NCBI GenBank assembly: GCA_021234155.1
Contig: JAJEKV010000073.1
Span: 6,412,083 to 6,476,082, forward strand
Length of the DNA: 64,000 nt
Source: Isoetes taiwanensis
Lineage: Eukaryota > Streptophyta > Lycopodiopsida > Isoetales > Isoetaceae
Direction of reading: 5' to 3'
Part shown: positions 22,317 through 33,377 of the stretch, piece by piece
Layout of the letters: every line of letters starts with the position of its first letter
Position numbering within the stretch: the stretch's first letter is position 1
Program-made: the position numbers and the translations under genes
Notes under the pieces: model-generated
The model's database searches: none
Seen by the model: the letters and a program-made list of their open reading frames with translations, nothing else
Told to the model about the DNA's origin: nothing

Positions 22317-22337
22317 GTTTCCTACATGCAAGCAAAT

Positions 22338-22369
22338 TTTTATCTCTCGCTATCTCGTGAGAGATAAAA
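22338..22369. repeat. 11-bp hairpin beside the TC tract
   Basis: TTTTATCTCTC at 22338-22348 pairs exactly with GAGAGATAAAA at 22359-22369 across a 10-nt loop. The region 22400-23500 that follows shows no gene. Confidence 0.8.
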
Positions 22370-23507
22370 TTTGTACATATTAAAGATAATTATCTCTCAT
22401 GCCTTAACCCCATTAGTTAGTGATTTTTTTGTTGGCGGGACCTTAGCCGAGGCGGGCGGGCCGAGGCAGGCAGATTTTTTTTTTTCCTTAGGCAGCTATG
22501 GCAGACACTTTTTCTATCGAACCTCATTATTTTTTTGGGGCTTCTACCTAACTTCTGTGGCTTCTATCTAGTTTTTTACGTTGCCGGAATGGCCCGGATT
22601 TGAGGTCTTCTTCATGTGTATCTGATGCCCTGATTATAAGTTCCACTCCATAGGCAGAACTGGATTAAAAGGTCGCCCTCTTATTCAAGATTTATTTTCT
22701 GTAGAACTTTCAAATGGCTATTTATTTTTGTTTGAAACCTGTTGGAGATCCTGTCTGTTAGAAACCTGAAACCTGTTCCTTCCTGCACCGGCCCGACCTT
22801 CAACCACAGGCGGAAGCATCCAACTGATCACTCCAGTTCGTTTTGCAAGCTTAGAGATCCATGGGCTCTGTTTCTTCCAAGATGTGCTTTCGGGCTTCAT
22901 TTGAGGGGGTAGGATTTATCCTGGCGGGAATAGAATTGCAAGGAAAAAAAACAACACAACCGGATCTGTGAAGGCTTCCATTTGGATTGTTTTGCTCCAA
23001 GCTGTAACTAGATTTTTGGCAGTTGAAGGCTTTTATGGATCGAGTGCTCAAAATCCCATGCCCCACCTGCCCTGCCCTGCTGTGCCCAAATAACAAAATA
23101 TGATCCAAGCTGTCTAGGTATTTTCCACTTTCTAGCATCTAGCACATCATCTACTCAAGCTCTTCAATCTCTGTAACACCCAAATCCTTTTCCCCGCCTT
23201 CAAATTGCCGGATTCCATCTCGTACCCGGATTGCACAATACACGGGTTCATGTGTTTCCTTCTCACCCTAAAAAGAAAATGCGCCGCGAATTTTTCATAT
23301 CCATAGCCATGGGGCATTTGTAGTTGCCCGGTGCCCATACCGCCTGCATACGATGTGCTTTCGAAATGCCATGCCCTGCTTTGCCTTGTCCAATATCAGG
23401 GTATACCCTGCCCGCAAAAAATAGAAGGGAAAAAGGCTTAACTGGTGTCGGTTAATGGGAAATGGTCCGCGGCCCGGGTTAAGCCATAAATCCCTCTCAC
23501 ACGAAAA

Positions 23508-23535
23508 GGTGAGAGTGGGGTTTTCCACTCTCACC
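23508..23535. repeat. perfect 11-bp hairpin, 6-nt loop
   Basis: GGTGAGAGTGG at 23508-23518 and CCACTCTCACC at 23525-23535 flank ggtttt. It lies about 70 bp before a CCCT/CT-rich tract and a LINE fragment. Confidence 0.85.
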
Positions 23536-23606
23536 TCTCTCCCCCCTCGCCCCCTCTCTCATGCTCTCTTAAAAAATTTGGAGCATGTGGGAGGCTCGCT
23601 CTCCCC

Positions 23607-23661
23607 TCCCTCCCTCCCTCCCTCCCTCCCTCCCTCCCTCCCTCCCCTCTCTCTCTCTCGT
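23607..23661. repeat. (CCCT)n then (CT)n simple repeat
   Basis: About ten ccct/tccc units are followed by ctctctctctctc. It immediately precedes the LINE coding remnant. Confidence 0.95.
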
Positions 23662-24366
23662 GAAAGAACACTATATCATGTACTTGTGCAGTCAGTCATC
23701 CTATATAGATGTGCCAGGTCTAGCAATAGATACATGGAAGCGGGTAGAGAAAGTTCAAAAAAAGTTTTTAAGAGCTGAATTGGGAGCTAAAGCTCAAACA
23801 CCATACGATATGCTGCTTCAGAATGCGGTATGTTGCCCTTGGAGTCGGAGGCGCTGTGTAGGCTGCTCACGTATCTTTGTAAGATACAGTTTGAAATGAC
23901 AGGAGATTCTCTCCTGCGTTTGGCGTTGGAGGAAACTAGACACAAAGGATGGTTTGTTGACATTGTGATATGGATGAGAAGATGGGGAATGGATATAGGA
24001 GAGCTAAGTGCACATCGGGATGATATTTGGACTTGGGTATATGACCATACCATGAGGAAGAACTGGGGTGTCCCAGAGGTAAAGAAAAGAATTTTCTGGG
24101 CAATCTATCAATCCTTCATTACAGGGAAGCAAAAACATTTGAAAGAAAACCTATCATTGAACATTAGACATCTAATTAGCAGAACGAGACTTAGCTCGCA
24201 CAGATTTGGAGTGGAGATAGGGAGATGGAGTGACATCCCTCATGAGGTAAGATTCTGCAAAATTTGTGATATGCAAGAAGTGGAGGACGAACAGCATGTG
24301 ATCATAAGATGTCCATCTTTTGCATGGCTTAGGCATAAGCATTCTATAGAATCAGCTTTTTGCTAG
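23662..24366 (+). pseudogene. LINE (non-LTR retrotransposon) ORF2 C-terminal fragment
   Basis: Two plus-strand frames (about 23680-23840 and 23830-24366) form the region after the RT of a plant LINE. DTWKRVEKVQKKFLRAELG and AQTPYDMLL are followed by helical sequence and the terminal zinc-like motif CKICDMQEVEDEQH with IIRCPSFAWLR. This is the usual CxxC...EDExHxxxxC signature near the end of ORF2. One frameshift near 23830 splits it. The endonuclease and RT catalytic parts are missing (5' truncation). The 3' UTR has aataaataaa at about 24610. Confidence 0.8.
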
Positions 24367-24522
24367 AATTTTTTGAGCTACCTGGTCACATGATTGGGAA
24401 ATACTTAAAAGAGTTAATGCTCCAAAGAGAAAGTATACTACAATGCAGAACAATGAGAGAAGAAGAGTTTGATGGAGCTAATCTTGTCTGAAGATGCATT
24501 AGAAGATATATTCTATAATGTT

Positions 24523-24618
24523 GAATGTACATAACTAAACCTCTCATAGACCTGGTGGTCTGAATGTACATAACTAAACCTCTCATAGACCTGGTGGTCT
24601 GCAGACGTAATAAATAAA

Positions 24619-24652
<34 letters not shown>
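24523..24652. repeat. 39-bp tandem duplication and (TC)n at the LINE 3' end
   Basis: gaatgtacataactaaacct and the next 19 bases occur twice in a row (24523-24600). After a polyadenylation-like aataaataaa comes a (TC)16 tract at about 24622-24652. Confidence 0.9.
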
Positions 24653-24655
<3 letters not shown>

Positions 24656-26175
24656 AAGACATTCATCCATACCCCATACCATTCATAACGTATATCCACA
24701 ACATATTCCAAAAAACTCCATGATCTCGCCTAGGGTTTGCCCTAGGGCAACCCAAAAAAGGTGCCTCAAAGTTTTTGCAAAAGAGCACCTTGCGGATTTA
24801 TTACCTCATGGACAAATTTTTACCAAAAATTACCTTTTCCCTTTAGGCGCTGGTTGTGAGTCTCTGGGTAAGATTATCCGCGAAGTGACCACATCACAGG
24901 CTCTTGGTGTCCCACGAAATGGCGTCGACTCTTGGTGGTCAGCCATCCTGTGCATTGCCCGCATCGATGAGTCGCTTAGCCTGTGCCCTTTGTCAGGTTA
25001 GTTCATGCATTGGTAGAATGTCAGGCTTTTTTGTCTCTGAATATAGTCTGATTGACTGAAGAAAGATTTATTTGGACTGACGAATTTCACTATGCTGGTG
25101 GCAGAGAGCATTTTCGAAGACTTGTGTCCGAGATGCTTTAAATTGGACAATAACAACTCCATGTCTTACCAAACAATTGAACCCTCAAGCATTGCTAAAA
25201 GGTGTAACGTGCAGCTCAGTTTATTATATATATCTTTAGGCATATTCACTGCATGCTTAAAGGTGTAACCGTGTAGCTCAGTTTATTATATACATCTTCC
25301 CTTGCATCATCTCATCCATGCACCCTCCAGTAAACAACCGTTATCTGGAGGAGGAAGATGCGAATAAGAACAAGTAAATCCTTGATGGCAGATATTTATT
25401 TTATGCCCCCAGAGCTCGAAACGCATAATATAACACTGATGGTCCGCTGCATAGTGTGTTAGACTGGTACACAATACACTCATGCGCTTACATTGCTTTC
25501 TCTTGCATTAGCTCACTTGTCCATTACCTTTCTTGGTTAGAGGCTAACTAACTGTCCACTTCCACGTTTTTCCATTTCTGGAATTTATTCCAAAGCTTGA
25601 TTTTGAAAAATTTACAACAGAGGAGACTCAAAAGAAGAAAATAACTAACAATTTCTCTCCACTCCTTACCGCAACCAATAAATCGTTTGCTGCCCAGAAT
25701 AAAGCTATACCCAAAACAACCATTCATTCCATTTTTTCCATACGTATCTATGCTCATGTGAGAATTTAGATGCTCAGATATGTTAAGGGGTCACAGAAGA
25801 AAACAAGAGATTAAAAGAAGATGTTCTAGCTATGTTGGTGGCAAAAAACCTTAAAATTTGCCGGAAGTTGTTTGCAAAAAGGAAAGCAGAAAATATGAAT
25901 ACAACTGAATACAACTGGGGTGACGTATTTGTCAAATAATGTCGAGATGAAGGGAGTGAGAATATTTGGAAGCCTGAACGTAGCTCATAAGTTGATTCTC
26001 TTCCATAAAACTTATCCGACTTAGACAAACACCTTAATAGGGTTTGTGAATCCAAGCTTCCAACTTGTTCTACTTTGCACTTTTCAGGTAAAAGCCTTTG
26101 AAGGACACTCTCTCTGAGTCCATAGGCAACGATACAAATCTTGTGCGAGCAAGTTCGACAACTAAAAACATTCAG
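24653..26175. other. intergenic or AlaRS 5' region, no confident gene
   Basis: An open plus-strand frame at 24720-25001 has no recognisable domain. A ~60-bp tandem duplication is visible at about 25198-25298 (aaaggtgtaac.gtg.agctc). An upstream AlaRS exon (transit peptide) could lie here but cannot be identified by eye. Confidence 0.4.
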
Positions 26176-26448
26176 GTTTTGGCATCAACTTGTATTTTTG
26201 CATCAAAAGGCAAATGTTCCATGAATCTGATGATTGTTATTCGGTTAGGAACAGAGAGGATAGAGGAAGAATCAAGTCTATTTTGTGATCCCTTAAGTAG
26301 TGGCAATGCTATTCGCAAAAGGTTCCTTGATTTCTTTGCTTCAAGGGGACATACGGTCTTGCCTGGTTCTTCGTTGGTGCCAGATGATCCAACAGTACTT
26401 CTCACAATTGCTGGTATGCTGCAATTCAAACCAGTGTTTTTGGGGCAG
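26176..26448 (+). pseudogene. alanyl-tRNA synthetase exon (organelle-type), N-terminal catalytic part
   Basis: The frame reads [29 protein letters not shown] and [17 protein letters not shown]. This is the start of the class II aminoacylation domain of AlaRS, in the bacterial/organellar version that plants target to chloroplasts and mitochondria. AlaRS charges tRNA-Ala. The exon ends at CAG|GTGATT (26448/26449). A plausible acceptor, acattcag, lies at 26168-26175 and leaves the frame open throughout. The N-terminal ~40 codons are not conserved and would be presequence or linker. The next exon found is at 36904, about 10.45 kb away. Because that exon carries indels, the gene copy is probably dead, although long-read error is an alternative. 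Confidence 0.72.
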
Positions 26449-27359
26449 GTGATTACTCCCTAGACTTACTAATTCCATGCCGTCTTGAATATGTTAGATG
26501 ATTTAATTGATCCAGAACAGGTTACCCATAATTTTGGAGAAAATTGGTTATCTAAAGCAAAAGAGCCCCCCTTAGATAATAAGAACTATGAGTAATCTGT
26601 GCTTGAATAACTTGAGATTCTGCTCTTTTCCTAAGGCCAGATTCTATATAATAGTGTTCTAACGTAGTGGAAATTGATCCCTATGTAAGAAATGCCCGAT
26701 TTCCTTTGGACTGACCTTCTCCAATGCAATCCTTGCCATAAGCCTGGTTGCTGAATCTGGTCTTAAATATAGCCTGGCGTAAATATAATCTTCCTTAAGG
26801 GTTGACCAAAGGGCATTTCTCTTTCTAGACGGAGTCTAAAGCTCTCCAATCATCAATTTTTTCAGAAAATTCTGTCTCCCATCCCTCTTCTCTCAATCAG
26901 CTGTTGCCATGACAAAAGTGAGCGATTCAATATACTAGACAAAAATGACTGCACATGGCCTTTTATGTGAGCCATGTCAGTTGGTGGCATAGCACAATCT
27001 CAGTCACTCATCTATTGATACATAAGTTGATTCAGTTTATGATACTTAAGTTGATTCAGTTTCATGTAGAGCTGATTATGAAGAGCATTGCAGTCTCTAC
27101 CAAACCAGTCATTTTGCAACATTTGTCCGCTTAATATTTGAGGCATCTGTGAACAGAATTTGTAGAGCAACCGCGGTACCCAGTTCCGAATCTTTATTTC
27201 CGACTATAAGTTATTTTGGCATTCTTATTAGACTTGAGGCTCCAAATCAAACACACAGAGACATGCTAGGACATCATCATCATGGAATTGCCAGTTCTTT
27301 CAAGGCAGATAACCTTTATAAGGTAGGATGCTGGGAGCAAAACATCGTATTCACTAATA
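26449..27359 (+). other. AlaRS intron sequence, no gene
   Basis: AT-rich with no recognised domain. A small 23-bp tandem duplication (aagttgattcagttt) lies at about 27015-27062. Confidence 0.5.
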
Positions 27360-27606
27360 AGGTTAAAAAAAAAAAAAAAAAAAAATCCTCACAGAAAGCC
27401 GGAGGGAATGAAGATTATTCCCTCCAGCTAAGATATGGTACCTATACATACATGTATATCCATGTACATACACGTGTACATATCCATGTACACATGGTGC
27501 CTATTTATTCTGTATGATACTCATTTATCAATGGAACTGTTCGTCCCATTTCCCTCTTTCTCTTTGCGTCTCTTGTTGATCCTTAACACTAACATAGTAT
27601 CAGAGC
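27360..27606 (+). mobile_element. LTR 3' end and primer-binding site of a plus-strand retrotransposon
   Basis: A stretch ending ccttaacactaaca (27594) is followed at once by tagtatcagagc (27595-27606). That is one base off the tRNA-iMet PBS TGGTATCAGAGC. This LTR-end/PBS junction lacks a matching internal region because the minus-strand copia begins at 27808. A poly-A run (27364-27384) and imperfect GTAC-rich inverted repeats (27435-27500) lie inside. Confidence 0.5.
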
Positions 27607-27807
27607 TCCAGGTTTGAGAGTTAGACAAGGCTAGCTTGCTTTTCATTCTAGATTGAGGAATGATTTATGGTTCTAGATGCAAGAGACTGATATAGATCAG
27701 AGAAATGTGCTCAAATCAGAGAATCTGTGAAGAAATATCAAGATATCTCAATCCAGGTCGAATTTGACTAAGGAAACTTGTTTTCTCTTACAGATCTGTC
27801 TGTTCTC

Positions 27808-28085
27808 TGATGGAACTTATGATCTAGGCTAGAACCAACAGCAAACAAGAGAGAAACAGAGATCGAGTGAAAACTCAGAAAATGAGAGATGATGGATTGA
27901 GTGTTTTCTTTCGGTGCTACAGAAGATAGTCACATATGTGACGAGTAGAGCACAGCACATGGACATGTTAACTATATCCTAACCTATCTAGGGGCATACA
28001 TGAATGTAAATACATGGTAAACTATAGACCATGGTCCTATGTAAATACATAGGCTAGCATGTCAGCACATATGTGTGCTTAACCA
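27808..28085 (-). repeat. copia 3' LTR
   Basis: It aligns with 35435-35735: acttatgatctaggctagaa, gctacagaagatagtcacat and atgtaaatacataggct are shared. The outer edges are approximate. The boundaries TG...CA are inferred from the copy next to the PBS. Confidence 0.8.
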
Positions 28086-28391
28086 TTAAGAGTTATTTCT
28101 GGCATCCTCCTGAGAACAAAAGAAGCTACAGCTTATCATGGTAATCCTCCCTAAGCTGAGCATTGAATACCAAGCTGAGTCTTGAATTTCTGAAATGTAG
28201 ACCCTGCGTGGCTTGGTGAAGAGGTCAGCCAATTGATCTCTGCTTGGGCATTGATGAAGATCGAGCTGACCATCGATGACCTTCTTTTGCACAAAATGAT
28301 AATGTGTTTCAATGTCTTTGCTGTGGGCATGAAATACAGGACTATTAGGAGCTTTGGTTATCACAATGAAGTGAAATAGTGCTGGTGTCAA
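28086..28391 (-). pseudogene. copia RNase H C-terminus
   Basis: The frame reads PNSPVFHAHSKDIETHYHFV and CPSRDQLADLFTKP, the conserved end of copia RNase H where the element's own substrate-strand degradation domain terminates. The domain's front half (28390-28520) is frameshifted. Confidence 0.85.
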
Positions 28392-28524
28392 AGCCTAATT
28401 CTGCAAAAGTTTGGCTAACCAAAGCGGATTCAGCAGCAGCAATTGCTAAGGCTTTATTCCATGCTGGAAAAGAGAGATAGAGGGCTGGCGCTTGCTGAGC
28501 CAAGTAATGATGTTCTTACCAAGG

Positions 28525-29405
28525 TCAAAAACATGACCTGGTGACTGCAAAGGTAAATAAGTGCACCAACAGTGAGCGATACAAAGTAGCATCTACCTGA
28601 GGAGACTCATCATAGGCGGATAAGTTCAAACCAGGCTCCATGGGCTGTTTGGCAACCTTGCAATCTGTCATATGGAATTTTGTGAGAAGATCTTGGACGC
28701 ACTTACCTTGAGACAAAGTGATGCTATCGTGAGTTTGCCAATTTTCAATCTGCCAAATTTCAATCCCAAGAAAGTAATGGGACAGACCTAAGTCTGTCAT
28801 AACAAATTCATGTATAAGCGAAGTGCGCGATTGATCAATAAGATCGTGGGCATCTCTTGTAAAGCAATCATCAACGTACAACACAACAATGCAGAGAGAT
28901 GTACCTTTGGTTTTAAAGTACAAACTGGGATCTGCTCTGGAAGAAGAATAGCGGTGCACTTTAAGATAAGAATCTATCTTATGATTCCAGCACTTATGAT
29001 ACCCTTGTGCTTGTTTAAGGCTATAGAGACTCTTCTTCAATTTACAGACTAGTTGCCCTTGCCCGTCCGAGACAAAACCTGGACAAAACCTTCTGGATGC
29101 TGCATATAAACTTTATCAGACAGGTCTAGATTCAAGAAGGCACTTTGGAAGTCCATTTGATATAAGGGCCAACCCTTACTTGCTGCTAAAAGGCAAAAAT
29201 AGAGCATGGTTGACAGTCTTGCACCTGGAGCAAAGACTTCATCGTGATCAATGCCATGCTGCTGAGCAAATCCTTTGGCAACAAGTCTGGCCTTTGGCTT
29301 TACTGAGAGAGCCGTCTGCATTGTATTTTTCTTTAAAGATCCATTTTGAGCCAATCGCTTTCTTCCCTTTAAGAAGGGAACTTTAGGAAGGGGACCTGAT
29401 CCCAA
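28525..29405 (-). pseudogene. copia reverse transcriptase
   Basis: Two frames make up the RT. 29049-29405 has KARLVAKGFAQQHGIDHDEV, the aspartate motif YQMDFQSAFLN and VYMQHPEGFV. 28525-29040 has KSLYSLKQA, catalytic LYVDD (YVDD at about 28867-28878), LSHYFLGIEIWQ and PQVDATLYRSL. A short break at 29040-29049 separates them. Catalytic residues are preserved but the polyprotein is not continuous. Confidence 0.9.
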
Positions 29406-29740
29406 GTCTCATTCTTAATCATATTCATGTTTCATCGCACCCACCCAATCTGGATTGGTAAGGGCTTCAACAAAACTAGAAGGTGTAACGATGTTCATAG
29501 ATCTTTGCCGTCAAAGCAAATTTTTTTTTTTGAGTCTTTTTTTTTTTTTTGAGCAAAGCAAAATTACAAGTGTTAGTAACACTTGGTTGTGCATCAGATA
29601 AGGCCTTAAATTAGCTCAGATAAGCCTAAGAGGCACACCATCATCATGATTCTCAGCAGGAGACAGGAGGCGGGGCTAGAGCAGTCCTAGAACTTCTGAG
29701 CAGCGTGATTTGCAGCCGAACATCAGACAAAGCATCAAGA

Positions 29741-29949
29741 TACGGATCATTTTCGTCATCGTCACTATGATCACAAGGGCTGGTGGGTACAGCAGCAATT
29801 GGAGCAGCGTTAATTGCATTCTTCTGAGTATCAAAATCAGGCAAAGAATAATATCGAAGGATACGGATCATTTTCGTCATCATCACTATGATCACAAGGG
29901 CTGGTCGGTACAGAAGCAACTGGAGCAGCATTAATTGCATTCTTCTGAG
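29741..29949 (-). repeat. ~121-bp tandem duplication in the copia INT-RT linker
   Basis: Units starting at 29741 and 29862 both encode NAINAAP, VPTSPCDHSDDDENDPY on the minus strand. A further partial unit (tatcaaaatcaagcgaagaa) resumes at 33100 after the nested insertion. Confidence 0.85.
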
Positions 29950-30186
29950 TGATAGAATCCAGTGAACTCATGAAGAATGTAAAGAAAGATGCAAAATACA
30001 AGCGCAAGCTAACCAATGCTATGGAGTGAATCACTCGTATGAGGCTTGACAATGGCTAATATATGGAGTGCCATGTCAGCAGCAACAAATGATAACTAGC
30101 GTGCAAGCATGCAGTGTGCCAGGTCAGCAGTGATGACTCAGCATGCACAGTCATCAATACACCTGGAGTATGATAATACTCTAACA
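29950..30186 (-). repeat. 3' LTR of the nested element
   Basis: Begins TGATAGAATCC and ends CTCTAACA on the plus strand (TGTTAGAG...ATTCTATCA in element sense). Contains an extra aagcatgc relative to the other LTR. Confidence 0.95.
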
Positions 30187-30195
30187 GCCCCCCTG
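30187..30195 (-). promoter_or_regulatory. polypurine tract
   Basis: The minus strand reads caggggggc immediately before the 3' LTR, the expected primer site for plus-strand DNA synthesis. Confidence 0.75.
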
Positions 30196-30795
30196 ATGAC
30201 GTGCATGGCTGAAAATCAAAAAGAAAACTAACAGAAAGGAAAGAGCATCCCCACTGAGATCAAGCAGTGCTCATAAGATAGAGCAAACTCAACCACCAGA
30301 TAAGCCATAGCTGCACACGTAGAATCATCCCCCCTGAGGACAAACACTGCTGCAAACTCAAAACACCTGTAGAAGAGTTCAGCATATGGAGAAGAGTGAG
30401 CCACAAAAGTAGCCATGCCTGCCTCGAAATGTTGGTTTTAAACCAAATTTTTCTGCCCTGTACCATTCTCTACACTTGTCCTGTGGACGCTACTGAGAAA
30501 TGCATGCCCTTGCTTGAATGCTTAAATTCAAAAACTGAAACTGCTCTGCCAAGATTTTTGCAGAAGAAAATTTGAAACAATCATCGTAGCACCTGCATGT
30601 GCCCCTCCTGTTCCCTTGCACACCTCAGAAATTAAAAGTCTGCTCAGGCGTTTGAAACTGCCCTTGGAATAAATGAGAACTATTTGCAGCTAAATCATGA
30701 CTGGAAATCAGATTTGAAGATTCAAGTAACTCAAGAATACTTGAGAACTTGATTTCTTAAATGCAAGCATCTGTAACTGACCTTTAGCCTATTGG

Positions 30796-31116
30796 TTAAT
30801 CCTCCAATACCATACCAGGATAAGAAATATACCCCAAACAATCATCCAAATTAGAATGATCCTCCACTTTCCCATCATGTGTGCAAGCAAATGGAATATG
30901 TAGATGAATATAAAGTGGAGAATGGACTTCATGTGTACTAAGCTTGGTGATTATAGAACTAAAACCAGCATTCTGCTCATATATATCCATCCAAGGAAGT
31001 TGAAGAACGAACTCATCTTTGAAATCTTCACAGAGCTGGGACATGATAGAAGCAAAATCACAAATCTTTGCATCAAGCTCCAGCCAAGGAAACTGGACAA
31101 GCAATTCTTCTTCCAT
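30796..31116 (-). CDS. second acidic frame of the nested element
   Basis: This 106-codon frame begins MEEELLVQFPWLELDAKICD. It contains two similar blocks (VQFPWLELD...SIMSQL and LQLPWMDIY...SIITKL), and a weaker third block (LELPCLDSE...LKELW) lies in the preceding frame. It is probably the C-terminal continuation of the gag-like protein after a stop or shift at about 31120-31190. The function of the repeated L.FPWLE motif is unknown. Confidence 0.5.
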   Translation of the reverse strand: MEEELLVQFPWLELDAKICDFASIMSQLCEDFKDEFVLQLPWMDIYEQNAGFSSIITKLSTHEVHSPLYIHLHIPFACTHDGKVEDHSNLDDCLGYISYPGMVLED

Positions 31117-31186
31117 ATCACTGTCATGAGTAAGTGATTAGTTCCTCAAATTAGATGTGTCATGAAGTCCTGCAAACTGATCTGCA

Positions 31187-32131
31187 TCATGCATAGAATC
31201 TGAATGAGGCCTGGTTGATTCTGCTCAAAAACTGTGAAGATACAAGTAGATGTGATAGATCAAGCTTAGGCTCCACAAAACCATCATACTTTTCTTGTAA
31301 TATGCCAATGTCCTGTTCTGCCTTTGCTAGAATATCATTCCAAAGTTCCTTCAGAACACAATAATCATTGTGGATAGAATGAAATTCACTATCAAGACAA
31401 GGTAATTCTAACTGTTCAGGTATAAATGCTTGAATGCTCTCTGAACCCAATGAAAGATACTTCAAAGTCTGATACAAATTGTGATTTCCACCTTCACAAG
31501 ATCCAAAGCCTGTAACAGGATAGTGCTTGTCAAAATCTGTTGGTAAATGAAGAGTACCTTGCTCACACAAAATCAACTTGCTCGTGTTACTAGCATTGCT
31601 AGGAGCATTAAGAAAATCTGATCGATCCAATACTTGAGCATTTTCCATATATGTAGCCTCTTCGAAAATATTTCTGAGATAATTAGAATCAGAAGAAGAA
31701 TCATGGATCTCAGGAACAGGAACAGAAAGCATAAAATTAGATATCCCAGAACTAACAGTGGAAACAGTCAAAGCATGTTCATGCTTCTTTTCCTTTTTCT
31801 TTTTCTTTGTCTTTTGCTTCTTCTTCCTCTGTAACTTACACTCAATAAAATCCCAGAGTTCTTTAGAACTTGTAAATGGACCTGATACCCAGGGATGAAC
31901 ATGTAAATCTATTGTTGCTCGAATCAAAGCCAATGCAAGTCTGTCTCTCAACTCATACCCTTGATGATTGAGCTCTGATTTAGTAACCTGACCATGAACA
32001 ATTTCCAAAATACCTTGTATGGATAGAAGCTGTGTCATAGAAGCCTTCCATTGAGGATAATTGTCATGAGCTAAGAACCTAAATCCAAAATCAACTCCTT
32101 CAAATGACAACATCTCTAACACAGTACACAT
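31187..32131 (-). CDS. gag-like protein of the nested element
   Basis: This 314-codon frame has an N-terminus resembling copia gag (DUF4219/UBN2-like): NYPQWKASMTQLLSIQGILE, then ELWDFIECKLQ. A lysine-rich basic stretch follows (KKQKTKKKKKEKK, about codons 100-115), possibly for RNA binding or nuclear import. After that comes an acidic region rich in Ser/Asn/Leu. There is no zinc knuckle and no pol domain. It is the first long frame after the PBS. The start codon chosen is the most upstream ATG. The frame is intact, consistent with the element's youth. Confidence 0.7.
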   Translation of the reverse strand: MCTVLEMLSFEGVDFGFRFLAHDNYPQWKASMTQLLSIQGILEIVHGQVTKSELNHQGYELRDRLALALIRATIDLHVHPWVSGPFTSSKELWDFIECKLQRKKKQKTKKKKKEKKHEHALTVSTVSSGISNFMLSVPVPEIHDSSSDSNYLRNIFEEATYMENAQVLDRSDFLNAPSNASNTSKLILCEQGTLHLPTDFDKHYPVTGFGSCEGGNHNLYQTLKYLSLGSESIQAFIPEQLELPCLDSEFHSIHNDYCVLKELWNDILAKAEQDIGILQEKYDGFVEPKLDLSHLLVSSQFLSRINQASFRFYA

Positions 32132-32852
32132 TAGTACACATTACTGGCTTAAAATCTTCCCAAACAAAAGATGCCAATCTTGAGCCAACTGCCCACAAAG
32201 CCCAGATCCCAGCCCAAACTTGAGATCCGGCACAATAAACTTGAGATCCGTCAAGAACTGTGCCGCAAAATCCAGATCCAACCAAATTCAGAGCCAAATC
32301 GGGCTCCAAGTTCTAAATGCGGTGCCCCCTGCCGTAACTCCAAGTGTGGCCCTATCCGACCAACAAAAATAGAACCAAAAATAGAACGCACCAAATCCGA
32401 GCAAATCTGTCAAATTCTTTGCCGTAAACATCAGATCTAGATCCGGCCAATCTATTTGGCACAGAACCTTCAGATCCACCAAATCAACACAGATTCCGTC
32501 CAATTTGCAAAGCTACCAGTCTATGCCCGTTCTTGCAAAGAAACGAACCCTAATGCTTGCAAATTGCAGCCAGTTCTTGGCTTGTCAAGGCAAATCCGCC
32601 TTTCAGCTAATTGATCTTGCAAGAAACTCTTGCCAAGAAATCAGCTCGAATGCCTCCGATTTCAGCTAATTGATCTTGCAAGAAACTCTTGCCAAGAAAT
32701 CAGCTTGAATTCCTCCGATTCAGATTACACCAGGATGCTGCCTGTGTCAATCTGATCCAGCCCTTGAAAGCTTGGCTCCTAAAGCAAACTTTCTTGAAAA
32801 TTTTTGCTGATCAAACCCAGATCGATCCTACACTCTCTTCCTTCTTCATGTA

Positions 32853-32865
32853 GGCTCTGATACCA
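32853..32865 (-). other. primer-binding site of the nested element
   Basis: GGCTCTGATACCA on the plus strand is the complement of TGGTATCAGAGCC, matching the 3' end of plant initiator tRNA-Met. It directly abuts the 5' LTR. Confidence 0.95.
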
Positions 32866-33094
32866 TGATAGAATCCAGTGAACTCATGAAGAATGTAAAG
32901 AAAGATGCAAAATACAAGCGCAAGTTAACCAATGCTATGGAGTGAATCACTCGTATGAGGCTTGACAATGGCTAATATATGGAGTGCCATGTCAGCAGCA
33001 ACAAATGATAACTAGCGTGCAGTGTGCCAGGTCAGCAGTGATGACTCAGCATGCACAGTCATCAATACACCTGGAGTATGATAATACTCTAACA
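32866..33094 (-). repeat. 5' LTR of the nested element
   Basis: Copy of 29950-30186 lacking 8 bp. It starts TGATAGAATCC and ends TCTAACA on the plus strand, and is followed by the target duplication CTGAG. Confidence 0.95.
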
Positions 33095-33162
33095 CTGAGT
33101 ATCAAAATCAAGCGAAGAATGAATATCGAAGGGTGCTCCAATATCATGTTCGAAAGCATCAT

Positions 33163-33316
33163 AGTAGCCATCCTCCAAGAATTTTGCATCACGGCTGTGA
33201 TCTTAGTGGCTGGATTATAGAATTTGTAAGCTTTATATTCACAGTAGCCATCCTTCAAGAATTTTGCATCACGGCTGTGATCTTAGTGGCTGGGTTATAG
33301 AATTTGTAAGCGTTAT
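33163..33316 (-). repeat. 80-bp tandem duplication in the copia integrase C-terminus
   Basis: agtagccatcct.caagaat through ttatagaatttgtaagc occurs at 33163 and 33243. On the minus strand each encodes KFYNPATKI and AVMQNS, the post-integrase segment ending in the usual Y-NP-TK motif. Confidence 0.9.
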
Positions 33317-33377
33317 ATCCATCAGCATACCCAATAAAAATGCATTTGACTCAATAAAAATGCATTTGACTGCCCGG

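Larger units (their letters stand above)
29950..33094 (-). mobile_element. non-autonomous LTR retrotransposon with gag-like ORF (TR-GAG type)
   Basis: LTRs of 237 bp (29950-30186) and 229 bp (32866-33094) differ by one substitution and one 8-bp indel. The flanking 5-bp target duplication CTGAG is exact (29945-29949 and 33095-33099). A 13-nt PBS complementary to tRNA-iMet abuts the right LTR, and an AGGGGGGC polypurine tract abuts the left one, so transcription is leftwards. Internally there are only gag-like frames and no protease, integrase or RT. It must use enzymes from another element. Near-identical LTRs imply a recent insertion. Confidence 0.93.

Noticed and set aside
24720-25001. 93-codon plus-strand frame as an upstream AlaRS exon
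   Set aside because: Its PRATQKRC superficially resembles an AlaRS motif, but nothing around it matches and it lies upstream of the N-terminal exon.
25198-25298. tRNA or SINE A-box (gtagctcagttt) in a tandem duplication
   Set aside because: No B box or cloverleaf could be formed in either copy.
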